Shown here: positions 37,209 to 45,496 of the stretch, in pieces
How positions within the stretch are numbered: the first letter of the stretch is position 1
Layout: each line of letters begins with the position of its first letter
Assembly: GCA_964574935.1 (NCBI GenBank)
Contig: CAZNOZ010000004.1
Span: 25,561 to 89,560, forward strand
Source: JBBECE01 sp964574935
GTDB lineage: Bacteria; Pseudomonadota; Alphaproteobacteria; Rhizobiales; Devosiaceae
Reading direction: 5' to 3'
Length of the DNA stretch: 64,000 bases
Position numbers and translations under genes: made by a program
The notes under the pieces: model-generated
What the model saw: only the letters and a program-made list of their open reading frames with translations
Told to the model about the DNA's origin: nothing
The model's database searches: none

Positions 37209-38553
37209 GGGCGTTCACGGCCTCGAACAGGTCGCGAGGAATGAGATGATCGTTCCCGTCGCGCATCGAGGCAGCCCAGGCGGCGTCCAGCTTGTCGGCA
37301 CCGTAGAATGACTCGAGCTCGGACTTGAGGGCGCGCGGGACGGCGCCGCCGGCCCATTCCTCGGACCGAACCAGCCGCCACAGACTGGCGGCGGCCTCCA
37401 GGATCTCGCCGACGCATTCCCAGGGTTTCTGACCCGCCAGGCCCGTCAACTGGCGATACGAATCAAGGTTTTCGGGCTGGTCGAGCAGGTTGTGCCGGAA
37501 GATGGCGATGAGCCGGTCCTTGTCCATCCAGGGAGCCAGGACGAGGAATACGAAGTGGCACTTGGGGCACTCGCCACACCATAGCGGCCCCTTGTTGCGC
37601 TCGATGGTGAAATTGCGGTTGCAGCTCGAAAAGACGTCATCGAAGCGCGCGGTCCGCGCGAACAGGGCCCCGATCCGCGCTTCCGAATAGGGCCTGAGCA
37701 GCGAGAAATAGTCGAGCGCGCCGCCGGTGACGTCGGCAAGAACGGCACGCATGAGCTTTTCGAAGCGGTAGGACTTCGAATACTGGTGATTGACCAGCCG
37801 GCCGTCGAATTCGAGGTTGCCTTCGGATGCCGAGCGCTCGTTGGACAGCACGATGCGGCGGTAGCCGAAAAGGACCGCGGCCATCGCGGCGATCATGGAG
37901 TTGATGGCGGTGGCCGGCACGTGTCCGTTGTAGTAGCCGGGCTCGGTCGACAGGCGCACCACCTCCGGGTCGATCAGGCGCCGCACGAATACGGGCACGC
38001 GATTGAGGCGGGTGACGGACTCGAAGATCGGACCCTTGGGATTGACGGCGAAGGGCGAGAAGTCGGCACCCGCCGCCTCGAGCAACGAAATCGTCACCAG
38101 CGAATCCTTGCCGCCTCCGACGAGAGTGAGGGCGCGATCGGTCAGTGCGATCGGGGCGCCGGTGCCGTCGGAAGCGGCGGCGACCAGCTGCAGCTTTCCG
38201 AACCGGTGCAGATCGTTGCGGGCGTAGAATTCACCCAGACCGTTCTCATAGATGTCGAGGATGAGATCGCGCTGGGCATCGCTGAAGCCCAGCGCCGACG
38301 CGTCGATGGACAGCGGCGCCTTGAGCTTGAAGTAGGAAACCCCGAGAGTCGCGGCGGTGAGCGCCAACAGGCGCGCAAAGGCGGGGTGGTCGGTCGGCGC
38401 GGCGGTGGGCAGCGCCGGGAACTTCAGCTCCTCGACAAATCGCAGCGCGCCCAGCCGGTAGCCGAACCGCGCCTCGGCGGCCGCGGGGTCGAACCGCGGC
38501 GCTTCGATGACAAATGACTCGTCGCTCACGGGGTCGGTTGGGGCGCTCGCCAT
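37198..38553 (-). CDS. murL: MurL-type UDP-MurNAc-L-Ala-L-Glu epimerase
   Basis: This 451-residue protein has a PP-loop-like nucleotide site LVGGGKDSLVTISLLEAAG (about residues 145-163) and a zinc-finger-like CGECPKCHFVF near residue 325. These features, with LSNERSASEGN, match MurL, which activates and epimerises the terminal L-Glu of UDP-MurNAc-L-Ala-L-Glu to D-Glu in Xanthomonas. The gene overlaps the MurD2-like ligase by 11 bases, so the two are coupled. The ATG at 38553 is preferred over an upstream TTG at 38592, although its ribosome site is weak. Confidence 0.82.
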   Translation of the reverse strand: MASAPTDPVSDESFVIEAPRFDPAAAEARFGYRLGALRFVEELKFPALPTAAPTDHPAFARLLALTAATLGVSYFKLKAPLSIDASALGFSDAQRDLILDIYENGLGEFYARNDLHRFGKLQLVAAASDGTGAPIALTDRALTLVGGGKDSLVTISLLEAAGADFSPFAVNPKGPIFESVTRLNRVPVFVRRLIDPEVVRLSTEPGYYNGHVPATAINSMIAAMAAVLFGYRRIVLSNERSASEGNLEFDGRLVNHQYSKSYRFEKLMRAVLADVTGGALDYFSLLRPYSEARIGALFARTARFDDVFSSCNRNFTIERNKGPLWCGECPKCHFVFLVLAPWMDKDRLIAIFRHNLLDQPENLDSYRQLTGLAGQKPWECVGEILEAAASLWRLVRSEEWAGGAVPRALKSELESFYGADKLDAAWAASMRDGNDHLIPRDLFEAVNAHAA

Positions 38554-38610
38554 GGTGGCGCAAGCCCTAGTTGAAACCGCCGATGCCGGCAAGAGGGGCG
38601 CGGCGACGGC

Positions 38611-39480
38611 TCACTGGCCCAGGCATTCGGCGAAGGCCGCGCCCACGCGCCGCATGAGCTCGGGATAGAATTGCGGGCCCGGCGCGATGGCGGTGCCGAC
38701 AGGGTCGATCTCGACGAGCCGCAGGTCGTAGTCGGCGGCCAGGGCCTCGAGGAGATCGGGTCGGAATTGCGGCTCGGTGATCAGGCAGGCGATTTCGCCG
38801 GCGGCGGCCTGTTCCCGGATTTCGGCGACCCGGCCGGCGCCCGGGGTCAGATCCGGTTCGACAACGACGTAGTCGTAGTCAATTTCCCACTGCCGCGCGA
38901 ACCAGTCGAAGGCGTCGTGATAGCTGACCGCCGTTCCCTCCGTATCGCCGGCAAGCGAAGCCTGGATCGAAGCGTCGACCTCCGCCAGCGTGGCGCGGAA
39001 GGAGCTTGCATTGGCGAGATAGACAGCGGCGTTCTCCGGGTCGGCATCGGTCAGAACGCGGCTGACATACTCGCCCAGGTCGGCGACGAGAGAGGTGTCG
39101 AGCCAGATGTGGGGGCTGCGGCCCCCGTCGTCATGGGTCGTCTCCTCGGCGGCCAGGATCAGATACAGATCGACGAAGTCCATCAGCGCGACATGATCGC
39201 CGCCGACTTCCTCGACGGCGTCCCAGATACCGGTTTCCATTGTGGGGCCGATCCCGAAAACAAGGTCGGCATCCTCGAGCAGGCGCCGCTTCGAAGGGGT
39301 GAGCGCGTAGGCGTGCGGGGAGACCGGTGTGTCGATGAGCAGCTCGGGCGTGCCGACGCCCTGCATGATGGCGGCGACGATGCCATGTACGGGCAGGAGG
39401 GTGGCGACGACCTTCGGCGCCGCCGCGGCCGGGGTGACCAGGCCGAAAACGAGAATCGCCGTGGGAACGAAGCGGCGCAT
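38611..39480 (-). CDS. znuA: Zinc ABC transporter substrate-binding protein
   Basis: This 289-residue periplasmic protein has a signal peptide (MRRFVPTAILVFGLVTPAAAA). Metal-ligand regions of cluster A-I binding proteins are visible: DTPVSPHAYALTPSKRR, SPHIWLD and AVSYHDAF. The usual His/Asp-rich loop between the first and second ligand is reduced to TTHDDGGRS, so zinc scavenging may work without that flexible collector. It is divergent from znuCB with a Zur-type palindrome between them. Confidence 0.93.
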   Translation of the reverse strand: MRRFVPTAILVFGLVTPAAAAPKVVATLLPVHGIVAAIMQGVGTPELLIDTPVSPHAYALTPSKRRLLEDADLVFGIGPTMETGIWDAVEEVGGDHVALMDFVDLYLILAAEETTHDDGGRSPHIWLDTSLVADLGEYVSRVLTDADPENAAVYLANASSFRATLAEVDASIQASLAGDTEGTAVSYHDAFDWFARQWEIDYDYVVVEPDLTPGAGRVAEIREQAAAGEIACLITEPQFRPDLLEALAADYDLRLVEIDPVGTAIAPGPQFYPELMRRVGAAFAECLGQ

Positions 39481-39517
39481 GATCGAACTCTTGGGCTGCG
39501 CTGGTGGCTTCCAGCGG

Positions 39518-39532
39518 TGTTATATTGTAACA
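39518..39532. promoter_or_regulatory. Zur-type operator in the znuA-znuCB divergent promoter
   Basis: The 15-base near-palindrome TGTTATATTGTAACA lies 38 bases before znuA and 67 before znuC. Its outer arms TGTTA/TAACA are perfect inverted repeats, and it fits the GTTAT-ATAAC type of alphaproteobacterial Zur boxes. With zur itself at the end of the same cluster, zinc-dependent repression of both directions is the natural reading. Binding is inferred. Confidence 0.75.
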
Positions 39533-39598
39533 GGGGCGCGACGTGCCACACAATCATGACCGGTCAATCGCGACGGCGTGATCGCAGGGGGCTCGAGG

Positions 39599-40351
39599 AT
39601 GGATTCGGCCAAGCACTCGCCGCTGATCGCAGCCACGCATCTGGGGGTCAAACGCGGCGGCCGATGGGTCGTCAGGGGCGTCGACATCTCGGTGGCGCGC
39701 GGTGAGTTGGTCACCATGATCGGCCCGAACGGGGGCGGCAAGTCGACGATCGCGGCGGCGCTGCTGGGGCTCCTCCGGGCGGACGAGGGAGACGTCAGCC
39801 GCGATGCGTCGGCCAAGATCTCCTACGTGCCCCAGAAGATGTTCGCCGACTGGACGTTGCCGATAACGGTGGAGCGGTTCATGCATCTGACCGGCGGCGT
39901 TGCCGAAGGCGATGTGAGCGCCGCGCTTGACGACGCGGGCGCCGGACATCTTCGCTCGTCGCGCTTGTATGCACTTTCGGGTGGCGAATTCCAGCGCGTG
40001 ATGCTGGCCCGCGGGATCGCGCGGCGCCCCGATCTGCTGGTTCTCGACGAGCCGGTACAGGGGGTCGATTTTTCCGGCGAGCTGGCGCTGTACGACCTCA
40101 TCGACCGAACCGTCGACCGATTGGGCTGCGGGGTGCTTCTGATCAGTCACGATCTGCACATGGTGATGGCGCGCACCGACAGGGTTTTCTGCATCCAGGG
40201 CCATGTGTGTTGCTCGGGGCCGCCCGAGCATGTTGCGGCCGACACGGAATACCGGCGCCTGTTCGGGCCGGACGCCGCCTCCGTTCTGGCGGTCTTCAAG
40301 CACGATCTGGCGCATCATCACGCCCACGAGGAGACCGAGGAGGACGGATGA
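39599..40351 (+). CDS. znuC: Zinc ABC transporter ATP-binding protein
   Basis: This 250-residue ABC ATPase has Walker A GPNGGGKST, the signature LSGGEFQRV and Walker B LLVLDEPVQGVD, and a typical ZnuC C-terminus (HVCCSGPPEHV, then HHHAHEETEEDG, rich in His and acidic residues). The Q-loop region SYVPQKMFADWTLPITV is also family-like. ATG 39599 follows a GGGG-rich stretch; a GTG at 39578 is possible. It overlaps znuB by four bases. Confidence 0.93.
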   Translation: MDSAKHSPLIAATHLGVKRGGRWVVRGVDISVARGELVTMIGPNGGGKSTIAAALLGLLRADEGDVSRDASAKISYVPQKMFADWTLPITVERFMHLTGGVAEGDVSAALDDAGAGHLRSSRLYALSGGEFQRVMLARGIARRPDLLVLDEPVQGVDFSGELALYDLIDRTVDRLGCGVLLISHDLHMVMARTDRVFCIQGHVCCSGPPEHVAADTEYRRLFGPDAASVLAVFKHDLAHHHAHEETEEDG

Positions 40352-41160
40352 GCGTGCTGCTGTCGGATTTTCTGGTGCGGGCGCTTCTGGGCGGGGTGCT
40401 GCTGGCGTTCGTCGCGGGCCCCCTCGGGGCGTTCGTCGTGTGGCGGCGGATGAGCTATTTCGGGGACACGATGGCGCATTCGGCGCTGTTGGGCGTCACG
40501 ATCTCGCTCGGGTTCCGGATCGACTTCTTCGCCGGCATTTTCGCGGTGGCCGCAGCCGTGGCCCTGTTGTTGAACGCGGTCCGGGAGCGGGTGCAGCTGC
40601 CCACGGACGCGCTTTTGGGCATTCTCTCGCACGCGGCGTTGGCAACCGGCCTGGTGATCGTGGCGCTCGTCGGCAATCTCAGGATCGACCTGATGGGGTT
40701 CTTGTTCGGAGACATCCTGGCGCTGACGGCGGACGATCTGGGTGTGCTTGTCGGCGCGGTGGCGGTGGTGTGGGCGGTTCTCGGCTTCGTGTGGCGGCCC
40801 TTGCTGGCCGATACGGTCAGCTCCGAGTTGGCGGAGGCCGAGGGGCTCGCCGGCCGTCGGGCGCGGCTCGCTTTCGTGCTGCTCCTGGCGGGCACGATCG
40901 CGCTTTCGATCAAGATCGTCGGGGTGCTGCTGATCACCGCGATGCTGATCATCCCGGCGTCGACGGCGCGGCTGACGGCCGGGAGCCCGGAAGCGATGGC
41001 GGCGGGGGCAGCGGGCTACGGCGCCGTGGCCGTGGCCGCCGGACTGGCGCTGAGCGTGAGGTTCGACACGCCAACCGGGCCGTCCATCGTGATGGCGAGC
41101 GCCGCGGTTTTTGCGTGCGTGGCCGCGATATCGCTGGCGGTGCGCCGGGTTGGCCGCTAG
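40348..41160 (+). CDS. znuB: Zinc ABC transporter permease
   Basis: This is a 270-residue ABC-3 family permease with seven or eight helices. It has the family N-terminus ALLGGVLLAFVAGPLGAFVVWRRMSYFGDTMAHSALLGV and the late segment VGVLLITAMLIIPASTARL. It starts at the ATG overlapping the znuC stop and shares a CTAG stop with the convergent zur gene. It completes the ZnuABC importer. Confidence 0.94.
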   Translation: MSVLLSDFLVRALLGGVLLAFVAGPLGAFVVWRRMSYFGDTMAHSALLGVTISLGFRIDFFAGIFAVAAAVALLLNAVRERVQLPTDALLGILSHAALATGLVIVALVGNLRIDLMGFLFGDILALTADDLGVLVGAVAVVWAVLGFVWRPLLADTVSSELAEAEGLAGRRARLAFVLLLAGTIALSIKIVGVLLITAMLIIPASTARLTAGSPEAMAAGAAGYGAVAVAAGLALSVRFDTPTGPSIVMASAAVFACVAAISLAVRRVGR

Positions 41161-41558
41161 CGGCCGGAACGCGAATCGCGGCAGCGGGGGCAGGCCCCGT
41201 GCAATTCGAGTTGTGCCGAGCGCACGTCGAAGTCGCCCACATCGAGGTTGCGGGCGAGCAGTTCCGGCTCGTTGACCGGCACCTCGTCGACGGCGCCGCA
41301 ATGCTCGCAGATGGTGAAGGCGGCCCAGTGACCCGCGTCGTGGTCGGCGCAGGCGACAAAGGCGTTCAGGCTTTCGACCTTGTGCACGAGCCCGGCCGCG
41401 ACCAGCTTGTCGAGCGCCCGGTAAACCTGCACCGGCGCCCGGATGCCGCTGTCGGCGACCGCCTCAAGCAGCGCATAGGCGCTCCTCGGCCCGCGGGCGC
41501 GCTCAAGCGCGGCGAGCACCGATCGCTGATGGTCGGAAAGGGTCTCGGTTGCGGGCAT
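41157..41558 (-). CDS. zur: Zinc uptake regulator, Fur family
   Basis: This is a 133-residue Fur-family repressor. The winged helix (about residues 1-75, with VQVYRALDKLVAAGLVHKVES) precedes a dimerisation domain with two structural-zinc CxxC pairs, CEHC and CPRC, and the His/Cys/Asp set CADHDAGHWA for regulatory zinc. Position beside znuCB and the palindrome at 39518 support Zur over Fur or PerR. It ends in CTAG shared with znuB. Confidence 0.92.
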   Translation of the reverse strand: MPATETLSDHQRSVLAALERARGPRSAYALLEAVADSGIRAPVQVYRALDKLVAAGLVHKVESLNAFVACADHDAGHWAAFTICEHCGAVDEVPVNEPELLARNLDVGDFDVRSAQLELHGACPRCRDSRSGR

Positions 41559-41596
41559 GAGCCCAGTCTATCACAGCTTTTTCGGGTTCGGGGGAG

Positions 41597-42484
41597 TCAC
41601 CAAAGACGCATCTTCAGGCGCTCGACGATCGCCTCGCCGATACGCTGATAGCCGTATTCGCGCATCACGCAGGAATAGCCGTTGGCCAGCTTCTCGATGC
41701 TGAACAGGTTGTAGCGGCCGGGCGCCTGGCCACTGTCCGGGGCGGCGGCGGCGGCGGCGACCCCGATGACGGGGACGTCGCCGTGCGGGCCGCTGACGGC
41801 GCTGACCCGGGATTCATGACAATGCCCGTGCAGGATGAGCTCGGCACCGGCGCGCTCGATGGCCAACCGGAAATGCTCGGCGCCCCTCAGCCCGAGGCGG
41901 AACGATGCCTCCTCGGGCTGCGGCGGATGGTGAATAAGCACCACCCGGAAGACGCCTTCCTCGCCGAGCCTGCGCAACGCCTGCTCGAGCCTGAAGCCCT
42001 GGCCCTCGTCGAATACGCCAAAGGCCATGAACGGAGCGGTGGAGACGGCGCTGGAGCAGCCGACGAGCGCGACTTCCCGCTTGCGGCGAACGAAGGGAAA
42101 GGGCGCTTCGCCCAGCCGTTGACCCTTCATGTAGTCGCCCCAGGCCTTGATGCAGCGATCAAGCGCCCCGGGCACGTACGCGTCGTGGTTGCCCGGGATC
42201 ACGGCAACCCGCCCCGGGGGGCCGAGCGAGGCCAGCCAGCCGGCGGCGCGATCGATTTCGGCGGGAAGGCCGAGATTGACGAGATCGCCGGTGACCGCGA
42301 TCAGGTCGGGGTTGGCCCGCTGCATGTGGCGGACCAGTTCGATCACCGTGTCGCGCCGCAAGGCGTCCTTGCGCGCGAGCCGCCAATGCAGGTATCCGGT
42401 GATGCGCTTGGAAAAAAGCGCCAGCGGCGAGAACCGGGGCAGGGGCGCCAAATGGACGTCGGAAATGTGCGCGAGTTCGATCAA
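41597..42484 (-). CDS. Calcineurin-like metallophosphoesterase
   Basis: This 295-residue phosphoesterase has the dimetal motifs in order: AHISDVHL (near residue 4), VTGDLVNLG (near 63), IPGNHDAYV (near 94), and LHGHCHES (near 217). Family members hydrolyse phosphodiesters or phosphomonoesters, including cyclic nucleotides and lipid-linked pyrophosphates; no feature settles the substrate. The start ATG at 42484 lies about 120 bases from a divergent NUDIX gene. Confidence 0.9.
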   Translation of the reverse strand: MIELAHISDVHLAPLPRFSPLALFSKRITGYLHWRLARKDALRRDTVIELVRHMQRANPDLIAVTGDLVNLGLPAEIDRAAGWLASLGPPGRVAVIPGNHDAYVPGALDRCIKAWGDYMKGQRLGEAPFPFVRRKREVALVGCSSAVSTAPFMAFGVFDEGQGFRLEQALRRLGEEGVFRVVLIHHPPQPEEASFRLGLRGAEHFRLAIERAGAELILHGHCHESRVSAVSGPHGDVPVIGVAAAAAAPDSGQAPGRYNLFSIEKLANGYSCVMREYGYQRIGEAIVERLKMRLW

Positions 42485-42606
42485 CTCATCCGCCCTGGCC
42501 GGCCGAACCTCCCCCGTTTATGGCCCGCAAGCTGCGGCGACAAAATGGCCGCCGAGGCGAACCGAACCGTTTTTTGGCTCGACCGCCCCCCGGCGCGGGC
42601 GCGGTG

Positions 42607-43089
42607 ATGGGTGCCGATCCGGCCCAGATGAGCGGCTGGCTGAAGGCCCGGACCTCGGCGTTCCTGTTCCTGGCGGGCCTTTGGCGACGGATGACGCTGG
42701 GCACGCGCGGGATGCTGGTGGACGGCGACAAGGTGCTCCTGATTCGGCACGGCTATGTGCCTGGCTGGCAGCTTCCCGGCGGCGCGATCGAGCCGGGGGA
42801 AACCGCACTGGACGGTGTGCGCCGGGAGGTCGAGGAGGAAACGGGCTATGCGATCGCCGGCGACGGCGAGCTCTTCGGCTTCTATCACAACGCCGATGTT
42901 TCGCGGCGCGATCACGTGGCGCTCTACGTCTTCCGCTCCTTCGAGCGGGTGCGCGAATTCCGGCCCAATCGCGAAATCGAAGCGGTCGGCTGGTTCGACA
43001 TCCGGGCTCTGCCAGACGAGACCACGCACGGCACGCGACGCCGCGTCGACGAAGTCTTCGACGGGGCCTCACGGCGCGCGGTCTGGTAG
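42607..43089 (+). CDS. NUDIX hydrolase
   Basis: This protein of about 160 residues contains a clear NUDIX box, GGAIEPGETALDGVRREVEEETGY, spanning about 61-84, preceded by VLLIRHGYVPGWQLP. It hydrolyses a nucleoside diphosphate linked to another moiety. The start is uncertain: ATG 42607, GTG 42604 and a later ATG 42628 are all in frame, with no strong ribosome site. It is convergent with the glutathionyl-hydroquinone reductase gene, three bases apart. Confidence 0.85.
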   Translation: MGADPAQMSGWLKARTSAFLFLAGLWRRMTLGTRGMLVDGDKVLLIRHGYVPGWQLPGGAIEPGETALDGVRREVEEETGYAIAGDGELFGFYHNADVSRRDHVALYVFRSFERVREFRPNREIEAVGWFDIRALPDETTHGTRRRVDEVFDGASRRAVW

Positions 43090-43092
43090 CGC

Positions 43093-44055
43093 TCAGGGCT
43101 CGAGAAATTCCGGCTCGGGCCCGATCGGCACGATCCGGTGCGGATTGATCGAATTGTGGCTCCAGTAGTAGTGGAGCTTGGTCGCCTCAAGGTCGACGGT
43201 CTCGGCGATGCCGGGCTGGCGGTAGAGGTCTTTGAGGAGACGCGAGAGGTTCGGGTAGTCGGCGATCCGGCGCAGATTGCATTTGAAGTGGCCGACATAG
43301 ACCGCGTCGAACCTGACGAGCGTCGTGAACAGGCGCCAGTCGGCCTCGGTGATGGCGTCGCCGGTCAGATAGGGGTTCTCGCCGAGCAACCCCTCCACCC
43401 AGTCGAGGGTTTCGAACAGCACCGTCACCGCCTCGTCATAGGCCACCTGGGTGGTGGCGAAGCCGGCCTTGTAGACGCCGTTGTTGATCCCCGAGTAGAC
43501 GCGCGCGTTGATTTCGTCGATGCGGGGGCGAAGGGGCGCGGGATAGAAGTCGAGGCGATTGTCGGTCAGAGCGTCGAACGCCGAATTGAACATCCGGATG
43601 ATCTCCGAACTCTCGTTGGAGACGATTGTGCGGCGCTGCTTGTCCCACAGGGTCGGAACCGTCACCCGGCCGGAATAGTCCGGCGCGGCGAGCACATAGA
43701 CGTCTCTGAGGTAGTCGGCATGGTTGACCGGGTCGTCGGTCGACCCCCGCTCGCCGGTGAAGGCCCAGCCGTGTTCGTCGGTCATTTTCGGGTCGGCGAT
43801 CGACACTGAAATCAACGGCTCGAGCGCCTTGAGCTTGCGGAAGACGAGCGTGCGGTGCGCCCACGGGCAGGCCATGGCGACATAAAGATGATAGCGCCCG
43901 GCCTCGGCCTGAAAGCCGCCCTCACCGGACGGACCGGGCGCGCCGTCTTCGGTGATCCAGTTGCGGAACTGCGTGGGACGGCGCTTGAAGCGGCCCCCGG
44001 TGCTGCTCGTGTCGTACCACTCGGCCGACCATTTCCCTGCTTCGAGCTTGCCCAT
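43093..44055 (-). CDS. Glutathionyl-hydroquinone reductase (YqjG/PcpF type)
   Basis: This 320-residue xi-class glutathione transferase removes glutathione from glutathionyl-hydroquinones. It has the catalytic Cys in AMACPWAHRTLVFRKLK (about residue 53) and the family segments VPTLWDKQRRTIVSNESSEIIRM and INNGVYKAGFATTQVAYDEAV. The C-terminus YYWSHNSINPHRIVPIGP is diagnostic. ATG 44055 fits the family N-terminus. Confidence 0.93.
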   Translation of the reverse strand: MGKLEAGKWSAEWYDTSSTGGRFKRRPTQFRNWITEDGAPGPSGEGGFQAEAGRYHLYVAMACPWAHRTLVFRKLKALEPLISVSIADPKMTDEHGWAFTGERGSTDDPVNHADYLRDVYVLAAPDYSGRVTVPTLWDKQRRTIVSNESSEIIRMFNSAFDALTDNRLDFYPAPLRPRIDEINARVYSGINNGVYKAGFATTQVAYDEAVTVLFETLDWVEGLLGENPYLTGDAITEADWRLFTTLVRFDAVYVGHFKCNLRRIADYPNLSRLLKDLYRQPGIAETVDLEATKLHYYWSHNSINPHRIVPIGPEPEFLEP

Positions 44056-44297
44056 TGGTTCGCTGCCTTTGCTGATGCGGGCACAATGTAGGTGCGAAAT
44101 CCCACCTGCCAAACCCGACGTCCGATCCTTGGCGGTCCCGGGCTGCCGGATCGTTTTCGGCTCGACGCCGGCGCCGGCGAAATGGTAAGGGAGCGCCCTT
44201 CACACGGGGAAATCACGATGACCGGAGCACGGGGCCGTATGCGACGAGGGCGATAGCGCTCTTTGTCCGCCCCATCATCCCATCAGGTCATCGTCCC

Positions 44298-44840
44298 ATG
44301 CCTTCCAAAAGACCCGACGCGCCGGAGCTTCCGGCCGAGCATCCTGACCACCCGTTCACCGTGCGGCCGGAGCAGGCCGCCGACGGCGACTGGATCGAGG
44401 CGCTTCATGTGCGCTGCTTCGGCCCCGGCCGTTTGGCCCGGGCGGCGTTTCGAGTGCGCGAACAAATCGAACCGGAGCTGGCGCTGTGTCTGATCGCGGA
44501 GTTCGACGGCAAGCCCGTTGCCTCGGTGCGGATGACGCCGATCGCGGTGGGGGGCGAGCCCGGCTATCTGCTCGGTCCGCTGGCGACCGAACCGGAGTAT
44601 CGCGGGCGTGGGGCGGGGCGTTGGCTGGCCCGGCAGGCGACCGAGGCCGCGATGCAGAAATCCCCGGCCGGCTTCGTGCTTCTGGTGGGCGACGAACCGT
44701 ATTTCGCTCCGCTCGGATATCGGCGCGTGAGCGGGGCGATCCCGTTTCCCGGTCCGGTTGATCCGGCCCGGATTTTGGTTCATTGCGATGCGGCGCTGGT
44801 CGCGCGTCTTGAGGGACCGGTCGGCGCCCGCGCGAGGTGA
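44298..44840 (+). CDS. GNAT family N-acetyltransferase
   Basis: This 180-residue acetyltransferase has the acetyl-CoA-binding motif A pattern LGPLATEPEYRGRGAGRWLARQATEAA (about residues 94-120) and the YhbS-like FVLLVGDEPYFAPLGYRRV. The acceptor is unknown. It overlaps the following NUDIX gene by four bases (GTGA) and so belongs to the same operon as the CoA pyrophosphatase and the CCA-adding enzyme. Confidence 0.88.
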   Translation: MPSKRPDAPELPAEHPDHPFTVRPEQAADGDWIEALHVRCFGPGRLARAAFRVREQIEPELALCLIAEFDGKPVASVRMTPIAVGGEPGYLLGPLATEPEYRGRGAGRWLARQATEAAMQKSPAGFVLLVGDEPYFAPLGYRRVSGAIPFPGPVDPARILVHCDAALVARLEGPVGARAR

Positions 44841-45496
44841 GGGCGGCGCTCCCGATGACGCTATCCGAGGATCTGATCGACCGAATCGCCTCCCGACTGC
44901 TCGCCGCCCCGGAGGCGGCGGGCCGATCGAGGCACCGCGAGTTCGACGGCAAGCCGCTGTTCAATGCCGACCGGCCGACGATGCCCGCGGCGGTGCTGGT
45001 GGCGCTCGTCAAGCGGGCCGAGGGCTTTCGGGTGCTCTACACGGAGCGGTCCGCGGATCTCCAGGTCCATTCGGGGCAGGTCGCGTTCCCAGGCGGCAAG
45101 ATCGACGAAGAGGACGCAGATGCAGCCGGGGCCGCAATGCGCGAAGCTGGCGAGGAAGTCGGGCTGAGGGCCTCCGACGCAAGGGTGATCGGGTTTTTGC
45201 CGAACTACTTCACGATCTCGAACTACCTGGTCACCCCTGTCGTCGCCGAGGTGCACCCGACAGCGCCGTTCCGCGCCAACCCGGCCGAGGTTACAGGCGT
45301 GTTCGAAGTGCCGCTTACCTTCCTATTGCCCGAAAAAAACTATACCCGGCTGAGTTTCGTGCGTGGTGGCGCAAAACGGTCGAGTTGGCGGATCGACCAT
45401 GGCGGCCACACCATCTGGGGGATCACCGCGGGGCTGACGCGCCTGTTCCGCGACACCGCGCTCATCGGCGAGGAGGCCGGCAATGGCGCCGCGTAA
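44837..45496 (+). CDS. NUDIX CoA pyrophosphatase (NudL/CoaSe type)
   Basis: This 219-residue enzyme has the UPF0035-type signature around LQVHSGQVAFPGGKIDEE (about residues 74-91) and the NUDIX catalytic helix AAMREAGEEVGL. It would cleave CoA and its derivatives into 3',5'-ADP and acyl-phosphopantetheine. The GTG start overlapping the acetyltransferase stop is chosen; an ATG at 44855 is an alternative. Its end overlaps the CCA-adding enzyme gene by 14 bases. Confidence 0.9.
   Translation: MRAALPMTLSEDLIDRIASRLLAAPEAAGRSRHREFDGKPLFNADRPTMPAAVLVALVKRAEGFRVLYTERSADLQVHSGQVAFPGGKIDEEDADAAGAAMREAGEEVGLRASDARVIGFLPNYFTISNYLVTPVVAEVHPTAPFRANPAEVTGVFEVPLTFLLPEKNYTRLSFVRGGAKRSSWRIDHGGHTIWGITAGLTRLFRDTALIGEEAGNGAA

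Noticed and set aside
42124..42606. Longer NUDIX protein starting near 42520
   Set aside because: The added N-terminus is Arg/Pro-rich without family similarity and overlaps the divergent promoter; the start was left at 42607 with low certainty.
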